Below are positions 35,406-47,107 of a stretch of DNA of 64,000 bases, in pieces. The notes under the pieces were generated by a model. That model was not told the origin of the DNA. It did no database searches and saw only the letters and a list, made by a program, of their open reading frames with translations. Origin of the DNA: Uloborus plumipes (taxonomy: Eukaryota; Arthropoda; Arachnida; Araneae; Uloboridae). The stretch's first letter is position 1. Each line of letters opens with the position of its first letter. Location: contig JAXGGA010005875.1 in assembly GCA_038373865.1 (NCBI GenBank), positions 1-64,000 of the forward strand, in the 5' to 3' direction. A program made the translations under genes and the position numbers.

Positions 35406-37275
35406 GGGGAAAGTACCCCAAAACGGGATAGCTAACCTATTCTTCACTTTATATCTTTTTGTATACAAGGTACATTTCAAAGTTAGAGGCCATTTAAAAG
35501 TATACACCTTTTGCATTACTAAACATACCTTTGTCATATTTGTTCGGTATTATTTATGTGAAAAATACTGGTTTCAAAAAGTCTTATATGATCCCGTTTT
35601 ACCCGACCAAGGGTGGGTAAAACGGGATAGGGAATTGTATGTTATTATTTTGTACTGATTTTACTTTTGATTTAGTTTTTAGACCAAAAATAGGCTACGT
35701 AATTGTAAAGTTGGAAAATTACATAACACAGAAATCACATAAAAATGTATCGCCTTCTTTGTCTGCTTTGGAATAAGCTTCGTGGACCCATCCCCGGCAG
35801 CTCGAGCATTGTATCCAGCTTCCTTCTCCAGCTTTCGATTCACGATACAGAGAGTTGCAGAAAATACATGCATCATCTTTTTCAGTTTCATCTTCTGAAG
35901 ACGACGACGTCCAACCTTAGTTAACTGATGGTTTTTTTTTTTTTTTTTTTCGTTGTTGCTTCACTTTTTTTTTTTCATGTTACGTCCATTTTCTTCCATT
36001 TTTGCAAATGATTTTTGTGGGGTTTTTTTTCAGGTTCAGAGCAACATTTTTTAAATTTATATGCCTGTTTTGCATCTCCACCTGGTTTTCTTTTACGCCT
36101 CATTTGGTTCGTTTTCGGAACATTCAAGAGACTTGTTTGGGCAGCCCTTTTTTTTTTTTCAGCTTTTAAATTCTTTTTCGTTCTTTTTTTTCTCGTTCTT
36201 CTTCCAACTCAAGTTTATAAGGGCTTCTTGTTATAAATGCTGTTTTCCCTCTTCTATTATCGTGTTTATTTTGAGGTCTTGGTCCAATCACTCGTAGTGG
36301 AGGTAGAATATCTTCGGGTGATATGGAAAATGACAGTGAAGGGCGACAGTATAGTCCAAGTCCTTTGACTCCTGTTGAAGTGAACGGTTGGATAAGTCCT
36401 GCATTTGTGCTAGTGTTATCTTTGCACTAAGTGATTCTTTCAATACTGTCTCTAGTGGTTGTGATGACAGCAAACTCTTAGATGCTATGACTGAATTTGA
36501 AGATTCTTCGGATCTGATCTCATTTTGTTGCAGATTTAATGGGTGTAAGGACGTCATGTTCTGAGCATCCAGCAATGGGTGATCTGTTGGAAGATAGGAA
36601 GCAAAGAGATATTCGGGAAAGACATCTGGGATTATATGGGAAAATGCCTGTTTTCGTGAACCCACTCACAGCAGTTTCGAGAAGAGCTGCTCATTAAAAT
36701 GCTGCATTGAACATATTTCCTACTTCGTAGATAGTAATCCCTTTGTCAGGATAGTTGAACATCCACTTGCGAACCTCTAGCTCGCTTCGTGCTGCTTAAA
36801 CACATTGAAAAAGCATTAATGGAAATGGTCGGGTAAAACGGGACACATCAAAATGGTATCCCGTTTTGGGCACCCTAAAAGTGTCCCGTTTTGCCCGACC
36901 ATGATGCTTTTGACAACATAAAGGGCTGACCCCGGAACCCCCACTCACTAGCAATAGTTAAGTACATGAAATTGTTGCTAAAAGAACTATGAACAAAATA
37001 CAGTTCTAACCAAAATTGTTCCGAATTACGGAGAACCACAATTCTAGTTGTTCTACAGTCGAAAAAAGTAAAAAGTAAATAAAAATCTCAATTGAAAACT
37101 TTGAAAAAATATTTCTTTGCGAAATACGTGGCTAGAGTTGAGATATTAACTGAGTATGCTGTCATGGCGGTCGGGAACCAGTTTAGCCTGTCTCCTGCGA
37201 GATAGTACCACCAGTCAAGCTCCAACGCCCACTATCCCGTTTTGCCCGCCTATCCCGTTTTGGGCAACTTTCCCC
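35406..37275 (-). mobile_element. pogo/CENP-B-like element nested in the Harbinger-like element
   Basis: Ends GGGGAAAGTACCCCAAAACG and, on minus, GGGGAAAGTTGCCCAAAACG, flanked by TA (35404-35405 and 37276-37277). AAAACGGGA motifs recur in both orientations near both ends (35590-35630, 36835-36900, 37230-37260). The minus strand carries remnants of the transposase C-terminal half and a PHD-like finger. The N-terminal and catalytic regions are deleted. Same termini class as the element at 27.4 kb but a different internal motif. Confidence 0.85.
35690..36790 (-). pseudogene. pogo-like transposase C-terminal half with PHD-like finger (broken)
   Basis: On the minus strand, about 36790-36600 reads EVRKWMFNYPDKGITIYEVG, then (after a stop) SGFTKTGIFPYNPDVFPEYL: the end of the DDE domain in this family. 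An open stretch of about 125 codons continues to 36288. Further on, about 35930-35760 reads DDACIFCNSLYRES, then SWIQCSSCRGWVHEAYSKAD and DTFLCDF, a C-terminal PHD-like zinc finger with Tyr where a Cys is usual. Stops and frame changes make it non-functional. Confidence 0.82.
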
Positions 37276-37287
37276 TATGTATGCGAA

Positions 37288-37400
37288 GAAAATTTCCGAT
37301 GTGTTTTTTGTGACTTTAAAGAATATGTGAAAATCATGTTTAGTTAGCATACCGGAGTCAATCCCTACGAATGTCGTAAGCTATATCCGTTATAAAAAGT
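37288..37400 (+). pseudogene. Degenerate C2H2 zinc-finger fragment
   Basis: Directly after the pogo-like element, one frame reads NFRCVFCDFKEYVKIMFS, a stop, then HTGVNPYECRKLYPL. This gives CxxC, the expected spacing to a His and a TGEKPYxC-like linker into a next finger whose second Cys is lost. It looks like decayed cargo from a C2H2 gene. It is too short to assign to a parent; the window's own zinc-finger genes lack TGEKP-type linkers, so they are not an obvious source. Confidence 0.5.
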
Positions 37401-38834
37401 ATGCTTAGTCACTGCATTTGAAATTTTAATTTATTTTCAAAAAGCGATTTATGTGGTTAAGTACTCCCATGAAATTGATTGATCCCAGAAAGAAAAAAAT
37501 TTCAATACATTAATTTAATTGCTGAACAAATTTCTAGCAACATAATCTTAGTCTAGTAATAAGTATGGTTGCTTATATTGCATTTAGGTATGGAAATATT
37601 TCTTGACATGTTTAGAATAGTAAAATTAATTTTGGAAGAGTGAAAGTTCAAAATCAGTAAAAATCATAGTAGTACTGATCAATTTCATAGTAAACGTAAC
37701 TTCCTACTGATGAAATGAAATATGGCAGGAAAAGATAATATTAACCTTTGGACATTGGTTCAAAAAGAAAACATTCTAGCAGTGGCACAACCAGAAAATA
37801 CTTTTTGGGGGGCACTAGAAAAAAATTTCTCATTTGATTGGGGAGTTCTCCCTCAGAAAAATTTTCAAATATTAGTCGTGAAAACGCAGTTTCTGAGGAT
37901 CTTGGTGATGATTGATGAACGGAAAATCCAGGCGTGGGGGGAGGGGGACTTCCAAGAAAGATTTTAGAAATTGAAATTTTAAAAATGCTATTATAGACGA
38001 TAATTATTGACATTAGGGCAAGAGATCGGGCTTAAAGACTGACACCGCTCCACTTTTTGAAAAACAGAAAAATCGATCCCTCTCCTCAGCAATTTTTCGA
38101 CCTAGACGCAAAGTATGGATAAACTTTGATGTTACGGGAAAAGGAGCTCTGGGGCTCGCTCCTGGAAAATTTTAAAATGGAAATATCAGAAAACTGTTTT
38201 AAAGCGATATTCAGTGATGGTAGGGGACGCTTAAATTTTTCGAAACATGAGTGTTTTCATGCGACAGCAGCCGTTCAGAATGTAAAGAGGACTGACTGCT
38301 AAGTTTATCATCCAATTATCGCTTTTAAAACAAAATTTTTGAAAATCTTCGGTGAGATTAGAGGCAAGGGGGTTTGGGCTCTTGTCAAAAATTATTTTAC
38401 AATTGAAGCCCTCAAACGCTTTTGTAGACTATATTTAGTAACATTAAAGGCTCAGTAATTTTTAGCTATAGAAGCTCAAATAACACAGCAGTTTTAAACA
38501 TTTTCGAGATTATTAGAAGCAAAGGCAGATGCAGCTTCTGGTTTTGGAAACGGGGGTGCTAGTAGCGGGTCTTGGAAATCCACAATTGGAATTTTTTTTA
38601 AATTGTAGTTTTAAAACCGTTTTAGGCTTTTCAGGGATATTAGAGGGAAGAAAGGTTCGACAGGCTTTGAGACAATTTTTAGAAATTGAAGTCTTATAAA
38701 CGTAATTGTAGTTCATGCGTATAGTAAGAAATGAGGCTCAGGGACTGCCCTCAATTGATTTTTAAAAAAAATGGATCCATATCTATTCCCCCACCCCCTA
38801 CAATTTTTTATAATTGAGGTTTCAAAAGGGAATA
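37401..38834. repeat. Degenerate repeat blocks in the Harbinger-like cargo
   Basis: Loosely repeated units (GAAATTGAAATTTTAAAAATGC, AAATGGAAATATCAGAAAAC, TTGAAGCCCTCAAACGC, TTGAAGTCTTATAAACG, each followed by a short G-rich block) recur about every 150-200 bp from 37960 to 38720. Non-coding despite some open frames. Confidence 0.45.
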
Positions 38835-38992
38835 CAGTCGACGCTCGATATAACGACCATCTCCATCCCCCAGAAAAAGGTCGCTGTAAGAGATAGAAAA
38901 TAGAGTATATTGGGATGAAGTTGGGTTTTTCCCACCAGTCGTTGTATTGGATAGTCTTTATAACGAGTGGTCGTTATAACGAGCGTCGACTG
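38835..38992. mobile_element. 158-bp pogo/mariner-like MITE
   Basis: Inverted ends CAGTCGACGCTCGATATAACG and its complement CGTTATAACGAGCGTCGACTG. TA precedes the left end (38833-38834); the right flank has lost it. A related copy lies at 49132-49306. Confidence 0.8.
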
Positions 38993-39537
38993 CTGGGAGG
39001 ATTTTCCTTCCCGAAAAAATTGAGAATCTGAAGTCAACGCAACAAAATTTGACATGCTCGTAATGATTAGGGTGGGGAACAGAGCTTTGGAGGAGCAACA
39101 TTTTGAAAACTTTCTTATTTTCAGAAGAACTAGAAGAAAAAGGGGGTGAAGAAAAAAGTAAACAGCTAAATTGGAGGTTGACACAATTAGTTGACCAATG
39201 ATCTGCAGCTGTTAAAAAATTTAAATGTCGAGATTTATTTTTGAAAGACATTAGAACTTTTCCCCGATATTTTTTTTTCTCATTTAAATCACTTAGTTTT
39301 GTCATGTGTTTGTGTGTGTGTTTTTCTTCTTTTCAATAATAAAGAATATTAAAAAAATTTAAACAGCAACTCAGCATTCTGGGTGGGGCACGGTTACTAT
39401 GGGGTCAGACGGTAAAGAAGGGGCAAGCGTTGATTGCAGTAAAACATTGAAAACAATTTTTGAAAAAAGAGCAATCTACTCGAACATTATGGTGAAGCAT
39501 ACATTTTCTTCAAGTAGGAGCTTTAAAACCTAAAGAT

Positions 39538-39765
39538 ATGGGCTTGGAGAGATATATGGTAAAACCTCACTCAGAGGGAATTCCAAATGAATCGATTGTG
39601 AAATCTTTCGTGCAGTATAATCTTTCAAGGGAAAGAAGTATCAGTAATTTACGTTCTGAATTGCAGGAACTTAAGGCAAATAACACTTTCGATGCTTATA
39701 ATGGAAGGAGGAAATATGAGTTAAGCGTGACTGATATAAAAATTAAAAGTGAATTAGAGGAATAA
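39538..39765 (+). CDS. 75-codon coding-like frame inside the Harbinger-like element
   Basis: Composition is less AT-biased than the surroundings and free of low complexity. The predicted peptide has a helical, charged middle (SRERSISNLRSELQELKAN) and ends in IKIKSELEE, an acidic tail like those in spacers of arthropod zinc-finger proteins. I do not recognise the family. It may be a captured exon or a chance frame. The 5' neighbour contains no acceptor I can defend. Confidence 0.25.
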   Translation: MGLERYMVKPHSEGIPNESIVKSFVQYNLSRERSISNLRSELQELKANNTFDAYNGRRKYELSVTDIKIKSELEE

Positions 39766-40000
39766 TTTTCACTTTTTTTTTTTTTTTTTTTGAAGACTGA
39801 AAAATGTTTATTTAGTTAAGAATCAATATATTTAAACAAGAAGCAAGCAAAAATCAATACGTGTTTGCTATTAATGACCTCATTCGTTGATGCATTAATA
39901 ATTTATTTTATGCACCACCATGCAAGACATGTGGCGAAAGAGCACACACATGAAACTGCCAATACACACAAGTATGCCAACACAGACACACACCTATCGC

Positions 40001-40250
40001 AATTGAATCTGCAGTTTGAAGAAGGGAACGAAGACCAAAATTTCAAAATCGGGGTTTTTCATGATTGTATATCTCTTACTGTGGATTCACATGTTAGTGA
40101 GAATAAAAGAATAAAAACCAACCTGGTTTTTGATCTTTTATACGCACAAACATATCTATCCACAGTAGGAGATACACAATCACGAAAAAACCCAATTTTG
40201 AAATTTTGGTCTTCGTTCCCTTCTTCAAACTGCCGATTCAATTTGTCATA
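40001..40250. repeat. Fold-back element with ~115-bp arms
   Basis: Left arm (about 40001-40115) and right arm (about 40130-40250) are inverted copies, sharing AATTGAATC(T/G)GCAGTTTG and GAAGGGAACGAAGACCAAAA. No clear target duplication. The two overlapping reading frames here, one per strand, are by-products of the palindrome. Confidence 0.75.
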
Positions 40251-40337
40251 GTGAAAAACACGACTTGTATTCAAGATGTCAAAAATCAATTTTTATTGTT
40301 GTTATTTTTTTTGCAATAATTCTATTGAGTATAGACC

Positions 40338-40636
40338 CAGTAGCGTACATAGACTTAAGTGCGCCCCTCACCACCTATTAAACATTTTAAAAAAAATTCT
40401 GTATCGTGTCCGCCCTGCTTAATCGGGTAACGGATAACCGAATACCCCGCTTTTTCGAATAACATATCCTAGACCAACTACTTCCCATGCTATACACGCA
40501 ATGTTAAAGATCCCCGCTTAATCGAATACTACTTCTTGGAACCAACAGTATTCGTTTAAATGGGGTCGACAGCACCTCATAGTGTTTTTCTAAGGATTGT
40601 GCACTCCCGCGCAGCGGGGTGCTATGTATGCCACTG
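40338..40636. mobile_element. hAT MITE with a nested terminus-like insert
   Basis: Ends CAGTAGCGTACATAG and, on minus, CAGTGGCATACATAG, flanked by 8-mers TATAGACC (40330-40337) and TATACACC (40637-40644), 7 of 8 identical. The centre (about 40395-40565) has repeated GCTTAATCG and TCGAATA motifs that look like a separate pogo-like MITE with eroded ends. Confidence 0.7.
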
Positions 40637-40644
40637 TATACACC

Positions 40645-42060
40645 TTTTGTGCCCTCTTCCCTCCGCGGGAAAAATTGAAATGATATGGAAAATAAAATCT
40701 ATCTTGAAAATTTACGAGTTCACCCGATTATCATCTACTTGTCCGAAAAAGCTGGAGGTGGCTATTTCATTCTCATTTATGAAAAAAAAAGCCTCCAGCT
40801 TTGTCGTTTTTCTGTAAAGTACACTTTGTGTACATCTATTTATTTGTTAAATCTTGGAATTCCATTCAGAAAATTGAGAGTTTCCACTTCTTAAAATTTA
40901 AGATTGTGGCATTCTTGATTACATGGCAAATAGCTAATCCAAGCCATCCGATTTATTTTTTAAATTTGTAGTTATATTGTTTGCTCAATTTTTAAAGAGA
41001 TTTGACTATCACATGCTATTTGCTAACATTTCGTAATATTTCCGATGAGATGTTTTTGAATACAGCGCTGAAAATGCTGGTAATAGAACAGCAGCTATTT
41101 GGCAGCTATGTAATAAATAGAACAGTTAGCAGAAAGTTATATTCATAAAATATTTAATTGAGAGCACATGGGTAAGAGTAATAGTAAAAACTTAATGTAA
41201 AATACATCAAAATAAAAATTATGCCATCATACATAGAAAAAATCTAGTAATTAAAATGGAATGTGAAAATTGAACTTTTTATTGAGCAAAAAAAACTTTA
41301 AATCCATCAAAAATTTCTTCTGCCTAAAAGCAACCAATAAACCATGGCATTCATTTTCTATCATGAGTCGATTTTTTATAAAGTAACAATACATAAAATC
41401 TTGTACAATATTTTTTTTTTTTTTATAAATTAGTTATTGTGTACATATTTATTTCTTTTCAAGAATATACAAAACAATATGCAATCTTTCCTGTGCAGAG
41501 ACAAACTGACAGTGAAAAGGAAAGAAAAAAGCAATAGTCAAAGTCAAGATTGACTGAGTTTAAGTTATTAGCGTTAGTATGCAGCAAAAGAATGATCGTG
41601 CAAGCTCATACAAATACAAAAAAAGAAAAAGAAAGATCGATAGATCTACGGCTTATGAATATTTAATGCATTAAGAAGAATCAAATCCTATCTAAACAAG
41701 CATTAGCAGACAATTTATTGTTATTCTACTAAGCGGTTAAAAACACAGAGAGTTTAGTTTAGTAAATAATACTTTTTTAAAATGATTGATGCGTTGAAAA
41801 TGAAACATTGGTTCGAAATACAAACAAAACAAGGCAGAACTGAAAAAAGTATGGGCCAAAACAACAGTCAAATCTACAAGAAAAAAGAGCAGACGACGTT
41901 CTCGACTGAATAACAAAAACCTCATCGTACTTAAATATTAATCTTTGTCATGTAAAGCACAGAAATATTTCAAAAAATGCAATTTTTAACGCTCTTTTAC
42001 AACCAAGTTCAGTTTCTGAAATGACAGTGTTGTCTGCTAAATAAGAAACGACCGAGAGAC
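40645..42060. other. Non-coding cargo of the Harbinger-like element
   Basis: AT-rich sequence without recognised genes; several short frames are low-complexity. It leads into the right subterminal region (42070-42179) with its GTTCGGAAACTCAATGG and CACCGGTGAGG motifs. Confidence 0.4.
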
Positions 42061-42980
42061 AACCAGAAGTGTTCGGAAACTCAATGGTCGACCGGGCTTA
42101 CCGGAGAAATTCCATGACGTCACGACCGCAACCGGTTCAACCGCGCGGTGCCACCGGTGAGGTGTTTCCGAACGTAGCCTTGATGCGTCGGCCTGTCTAT
42201 TAGCGGCTCTAGGTCAGTGTGCAGTGCAATCGGTTATTCTATTCGAACATACCCCTGTTTGACAACATGCTTTGTTATAATGGAGAGAAGTGACCACCAG
42301 CCAGCAAGTCAGAATATGATATATTGTGCAATTCCAATGACAGTAAAGTAAGTATATTATTATTGTTAACCAATCGAATTTTTGGTGCTATTGTTTGATT
42401 ATTTCCTCTTAAGGTTTGTTTTTGTTTTGTATTTCTTTCATTTCTCTTACTTTCGATGGAATGTGTGAATGTCAACCCCCCCCCCCCTGCATGCTATATT
42501 TAGATGGGAGTAAAACATTTATAGCCTCCCTCTCCCCTTTTCATTTCTGTTTTTAGATTTTTAAATAGAAATTAAAATGCTAATTTCTTTGTGTTATTAA
42601 GTTTGTGCTTATTAATACAATTTAAAAGTAGGTCGTTCAGAACCTATACTTTTGCCACATTTAGTAAGAATTACGGAACAAATACCGCGTTATGAGCTAT
42701 AACCTCGTTTAGTGATCATTTTTAGCCACCTCTAAATCATTTTTGACCATTCCGATAGTAACTTTTTTTTAATTATTAGGATTCTGAAAAAAAAAAGGTT
42801 CAGTTGATAATGTTTGCAATTTTAGAATGCTAAAAGTTTTTGAACGAAGTATACTTAAATCAGTTTCTTTTCCTGGAAATACATCAGATATTGACTGCTG
42901 CACACAAAAAAAAAAAAAAAGTTGTAAAAAAGAGAGAGAGAATTTAACTTATTTTTAAGCACCATTCATTCGATTTTATA

Positions 42981-43126
42981 CGGCGAACCTCATTAATTTG
43001 AACTATCTTAAAATGAAATACTGTGCTTTTCCTGTCCCTGCCCTATCGTTTGTTGTGTATTGTTCTTTAGAAAAAAACAACTAATTTTAAAGGTCACTTA
43101 TAGTTCACTTTAACGAGGTTCAACTG
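42981..43126. mobile_element. 146-bp TA-flanked MITE
   Basis: Left CGGCGAACCTCATTAATTTG and right, read on minus, CAGTTGAACCTCGTTAAAGTG are inverted repeats flanked by TA (42979-42980 and 43127-43128). A related lone end occurs at about 54868. Non-coding. Confidence 0.65.
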
Positions 43127-43406
43127 TACTGACCTCCAAAGTAAAAAATCTTCGTACTCTAAACTGCATTGATCTTGTAAATAATTCTTGAAATTTGCAG
43201 AAAATAATTTAAACAAAAAACTTGCACTAATATGCTGTTCAGTGTCTGACAAATAATTTTCTATTTTAAAATGCAATAGAACCGTTTTTGTGTACCAGAA
43301 TGTCATTTATTTTATCGCAATAATGTATGTGCACATATATAAAGTTTTTTGTTACATAGTTTTGAGCATCGTTAAAGATTGGTGACATAAACCATATGCA
43401 GCAGGC

Positions 43407-45382
43407 AGTGTTCGCCCTGAACTATTTGCTACCTGGTTCCCATGGACCCATCAATGAAAAAAAAGTGGGTCCTTTGATGAAAAAATTGAGTCCCGAAATA
43501 TTTGAATAAAATAACATTATTATTAAAGTATAAAAGTTGTAAATACATTGCATATATGTTTTCTTAGAAAAAAATTTACTAATTGTGTGCACACTTTTGA
43601 ATGGAAAACAAGTGAACTTGGTGAATGAGTAAAGTATTTTAATAAAGGAGTTTTTCCTTTAGTTTTTGAGATCAATATTAATTCGATTCAATTAGAGACA
43701 AAAATTTGTTCAGGTAGCTCTGTGGCAAGCCAATAAGTATACTGTCCTCATTTCTTTAAAAATTTGCTTTTTCTATTGCCACTTCCGAACTTTTCTTGAA
43801 AAAGGACTGTTGTTTAATGATATTTATGGCAGGGATGCACAAACTTTTTGAAACAGCAGGCTACAAAAGATTGATTATGTTGAGGGTCACAGAAGGGGTG
43901 GAGGACACAGCCTATTTTGCACTCCATTTGGAGATAATATGTATGATATTGTTCAATATGTTGCTTATTTCTACTCTTTACAAAAAATAAACAAATAAAA
44001 TTTACTAAAAAATACATTAAATTTAAAATTAACAGGTATAAACTGTCATTATTATTTCTTTAACTAGGCATAGCTAACTAATATTAGTAAAAACTTTTGT
44101 TTAAAACTGATCTGAAAATGCACAATAATTCATTGATTTCATGTATTAAATTGACAAACTTTCAGCAAAATTTGATACATAAAAAAATCATTGATGCTAC
44201 AATGAGATAGCTTAGATTGCACCTATAATTACTTTTAACATTGGGTTTAATATTAGTCGTATTAAGTCACAAAATACTGAGGTTTTTAACTGAATTCCTG
44301 GACAGGTTTGAATTCTTGACATCAATGTATTCCTAGATGTAAGTACTGTCAAACACAGTGGCACAAGAAACTGTATTCAAAGAAGAAAGTTGTTCTGGGC
44401 AATGAATAAAGAGAAGGAAAAGTTCATGATTTTAATCTTCTGCTATTTTTTAAAGATTTAAAATCATCATTTGATTTTTGTGTAAAGGTTTTAAAAAAAA
44501 CTCTTTGTGGTTGGAAAAGCACAATTATGTCTTAAGAACGTTTTTAATGTTGATTAATTTATTGAAAACATCTGTTAACAAATCATATGGAAAGATAAAA
44601 TAAAACATGCCTAGTAAAACAAAACTAAATATTCTGCTGAGGAAAATTATAGTTAAATTTCAAGCAGAAAATGTGTTTCAAACGCAGTTTTTTTTTTTTT
44701 TGGAGGGGGGGAGGCAAAAATAAAACAAGGGGGAAATACCATTGTATTTTACCTCTGTAGGCTTTGTACTGGGGACTACTTAGAAAATAATCTGAAAAAT
44801 AACTAACCAGAAACAGATGCTAAAGGATTGCTGCTCAATGAGTAAAAATATGCCACAATTAACTAAGTCTATTTTCCACGTGCTAACGAAAAACGGACAA
44901 AAAAGATCCAAAATACAAGGAAAATTTTGTACTTGTACCCTGTTTGCTATTCAATTCCAAGAAAAGAATGGGAGGACAATAGGACAACATGTGCAATGTC
45001 ATGACTCTTAAGAATATGGAGGGGGATTGACATCTGGAAGTCACAGCTGTGTCCGACCCGGTTCTTAGAACTAGGATTGCCTGCCCAACACAATAGGGGT
45101 CCATAGTGTTAGCTGATACGGATGTGCTTCTTTTATTCTTTCCCTTCCTTTCACCTCTTTTCATGATTGTAAAAGTTAAATTATATACAGCATGAACTCA
45201 GCACCAGTTTTCTGGAGATTTTCGGATTCACAGGTCCGAAATTACTTTTTAAAATCGGATTTTTTTTCTCCTGGCATAAACTATTATTTTTGGGTCCTAG
45301 GGACCCTAAACTGTGTGAATGTTGCGTCCGTTCTGCAAGAATTTGCGTAAAAAACCCGCTATAGCGGGTAAACGCGAACCCT
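43407..45382. mobile_element. hAT-like element, ~1.98 kb, no transposase seen
   Basis: Ends AGTGTTCGCC and, on minus, AGGGTTCGCG are inverted and lie inside the direct repeat GCAGCAGGC (43398-43406 and 45383-45391). Depending on where the first base is placed, this is an 8- or 9-bp duplication, closest to hAT. Internal frames are unconvincing. CAGGGATGCACAAACTTTTT at about 43832 resembles another hAT terminus without a partner. GGGTCC/GGACCC blocks occur near both ends. Confidence 0.65.
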
Positions 45383-45391
45383 GCAGCAGGC

Positions 45392-46689
45392 ATGTAAAGT
45401 TTTTAATAAGATACTGCCATTTGCTTTCAATCTTGTATCCATGAAAGCATGGGGGAAAGACCTTTCGTCCTATGAGTCTTGATAAAATCGCTGAGACAGA
45501 TAGCGAGACAAAAAAAAAATCGATCTCATTACTTCAATTTTTACTTCCAAAGAAATAAAAAATAAAGGAAAAATAAAATCAGATTTCAAAAAATGAATTT
45601 TAATCCCTATCCCAGCCCAAAAATTACATATGCATTCCTTCCTATCTCCTGAATTGCAGGATCCCAATTCATTGGTTGCTTCAAGTTCTTGGAGCCCATC
45701 CCTTGCCTCTCATTAGCGTCATCAAAGATGACCAATAATTTTATTTTTAGAATTTAATTTTTGGAAATCAGAGTACCTCACTTCAAACACTAGCATTATC
45801 AAAGGTCTAAAATTTTGATTTTAAAATTTCAATAGCCGAGAATATTACTAAAGAAGAATTCCTGAACCTCAACTAACTTTTAAAAATATGGCTTACAATC
45901 CCTTTTTTAAGACTTCATTTCTGAAGAAAAAAAAATTGGGTGAGTGTTCCGAAACCTCCTTTTTCATAAACATTAACTTTGGCCCGAATTGATTCAGATT
46001 TTAAAGTGAGCAAAATTCCATTTTTCACAAAATGCAGCCCTAGAAATAAAAACCTGAATTGACTGACCCCTGATGTTACTTTTTTCTTAATTTGACTGCA
46101 TGACGGATGTTTTCACTGTTATTAATAAGTAATATTTAAAATATTGTTTTTTTTTTTTTAATGTTTTATGCATTCAAACTAGATTTTATCTTTTGGTTCT
46201 TGAAAATTCAAAAATACAGTGCAGTGCTGATTTAACTGATATCCAATGAGCCAAAACAATCGAGAATTGTCCCCGCACTCCTTTTCATTGTTGCTGCTTT
46301 CTTTATGTTATTTTTTTTTTCCTAGCGTAGACTATAATGTCTGTATTAATTTCTAAAAAAAATATTTCTGTTGAAAAATTTAGAGAACAATGCCCCCAAA
46401 GTTTAAATACTAACCTCTAAACCTGCCATTTGCTAGCTTCAAATTAATGCTCCTCCTATGCCTAGAAAAAGCAAAAGGATTTTACCTGGAAAAATATTGG
46501 CATACCCACTTTTTTATAGTTGTACATTTATCCTTATTTTTCTCTAACCAGGTCTGTCTTTGTCCTCACTGATTTGTATAATCTGTACTCCCATATACAT
46601 TTGATAAATAAATATGAAAATGTTTTAGTAAAATATATCTACCCTACTTTTATTAATATATCAAATTAGTTTTATTTACTTTCATTCTT
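45392..46689. other. Upstream flank of the zinc-finger pair
   Basis: AT-rich. Contains inverted degenerate blocks similar to those at 31.5-32.1 kb (about 45560-46060) and a lone CAGTGCTGATTTAACTG terminus near 46220. Segment 46545-46600 resembles 49845-49900 weakly and could belong to the duplicated promoter region. No coding exon was recognised. Confidence 0.4.
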
Positions 46690-47095
46690 CTGATGACGAA
46701 ATACTCTTTCCAGATACACTGCAAGGTCTGGTTTTATGCCATTGAAGGTATGCTCGTGAGTTCACTGATCCAATTCTTTAATTAACTGTGTGAGTGACTA
46801 TTTTACTTCATTCTGTCTATCTAAAAAAAATGAAAGCTTATTCCTATCATGGTGTTTCATTCTAAATTTTATGCCAAAATTGTTATTGAAGTGTTTTTTA
46901 AAACACTAATATCACAGAAATTACTAGCATTGTGTAGCTTTTCATTGAAAGGTTTAAAAATTTTATTAAAGCATATGTTGTTATTAAACAAGTTTTTACT
47001 GCTTAGCTGAAATCAGTTCTGCTGCTGCTTGATTCAGCTCAATGAAGAAATTTTTTAAGCATGTTGACTGAATTTTAAAAATTAAATAGTATCTA
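46690..47095 (+). promoter_or_regulatory. 5' flank/UTR conserved between the two zinc-finger paralogues
   Basis: AAATACTCTTTCCAG followed by ATACACTGCAAG (46700-46730) matches AAATACTCTTTCCAGGTACAATGCAAG at 50450-50475, and similarity continues for a few hundred bases towards both starts. The pyrimidine-rich CTCTTTCCAG looks like a splice acceptor, so this may be a 5'UTR exon of about 0.38 kb. The duplication unit therefore includes sequence upstream of the coding region. Confidence 0.5.
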
Positions 47096-47107
47096 ATGAA
47101 AGAAATC

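Larger units (their letters stand above)
34905..42179. mobile_element. 7,275-bp Harbinger-like element
   Basis: Ends GGCTACGTTCGGAAACA and, on minus, GGCTACGTTCGGAAACACC are inverted repeats, followed on both sides by CACCGGT and GTTCGGAAACTCAAT motifs. The flanking triplet TTG is duplicated (34902-34904 and 42180-42182). The intact hAT MITE at 7989 shows the empty site, so insertion boundaries are exact. A 3-bp duplication and G-rich termini suggest PIF/Harbinger, although TTG differs from the usual TWA. No transposase of that family was found inside. The cargo is a pogo-like element, MITEs, a zinc-finger-like relic and a 75-codon frame. Confidence 0.8.
34638..42211. mobile_element. hAT MITE copy 2, split by a 7.3-kb insertion
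   Basis: Same family as 7989-8287: starts TAAGGCCCCTATATAG at 34638 and ends TAGCGGCTCTA at 42211. It is flanked by the 8-bp duplication GGTCAGTG (34630-34637 and 42212-42219). The MITE sequence breaks after CTTAATCTTG (34904) and resumes with TTGATGCGTCGG at 42180, so removing the insertion and one TTG restores a full-length copy of about 300 bp. Confidence 0.88.

Noticed and set aside
36015..36297. Hydrophobic plus-strand frames suggesting a membrane protein
   Set aside because: Antisense of the pogo-like transposase remnant, driven by poly-T tracts.
38822..39305. Two overlapping minus-strand frames of 115-120 codons
   Set aside because: They cover the palindromic MITE at 38835-38992 and degenerate repeats; no recognisable protein.
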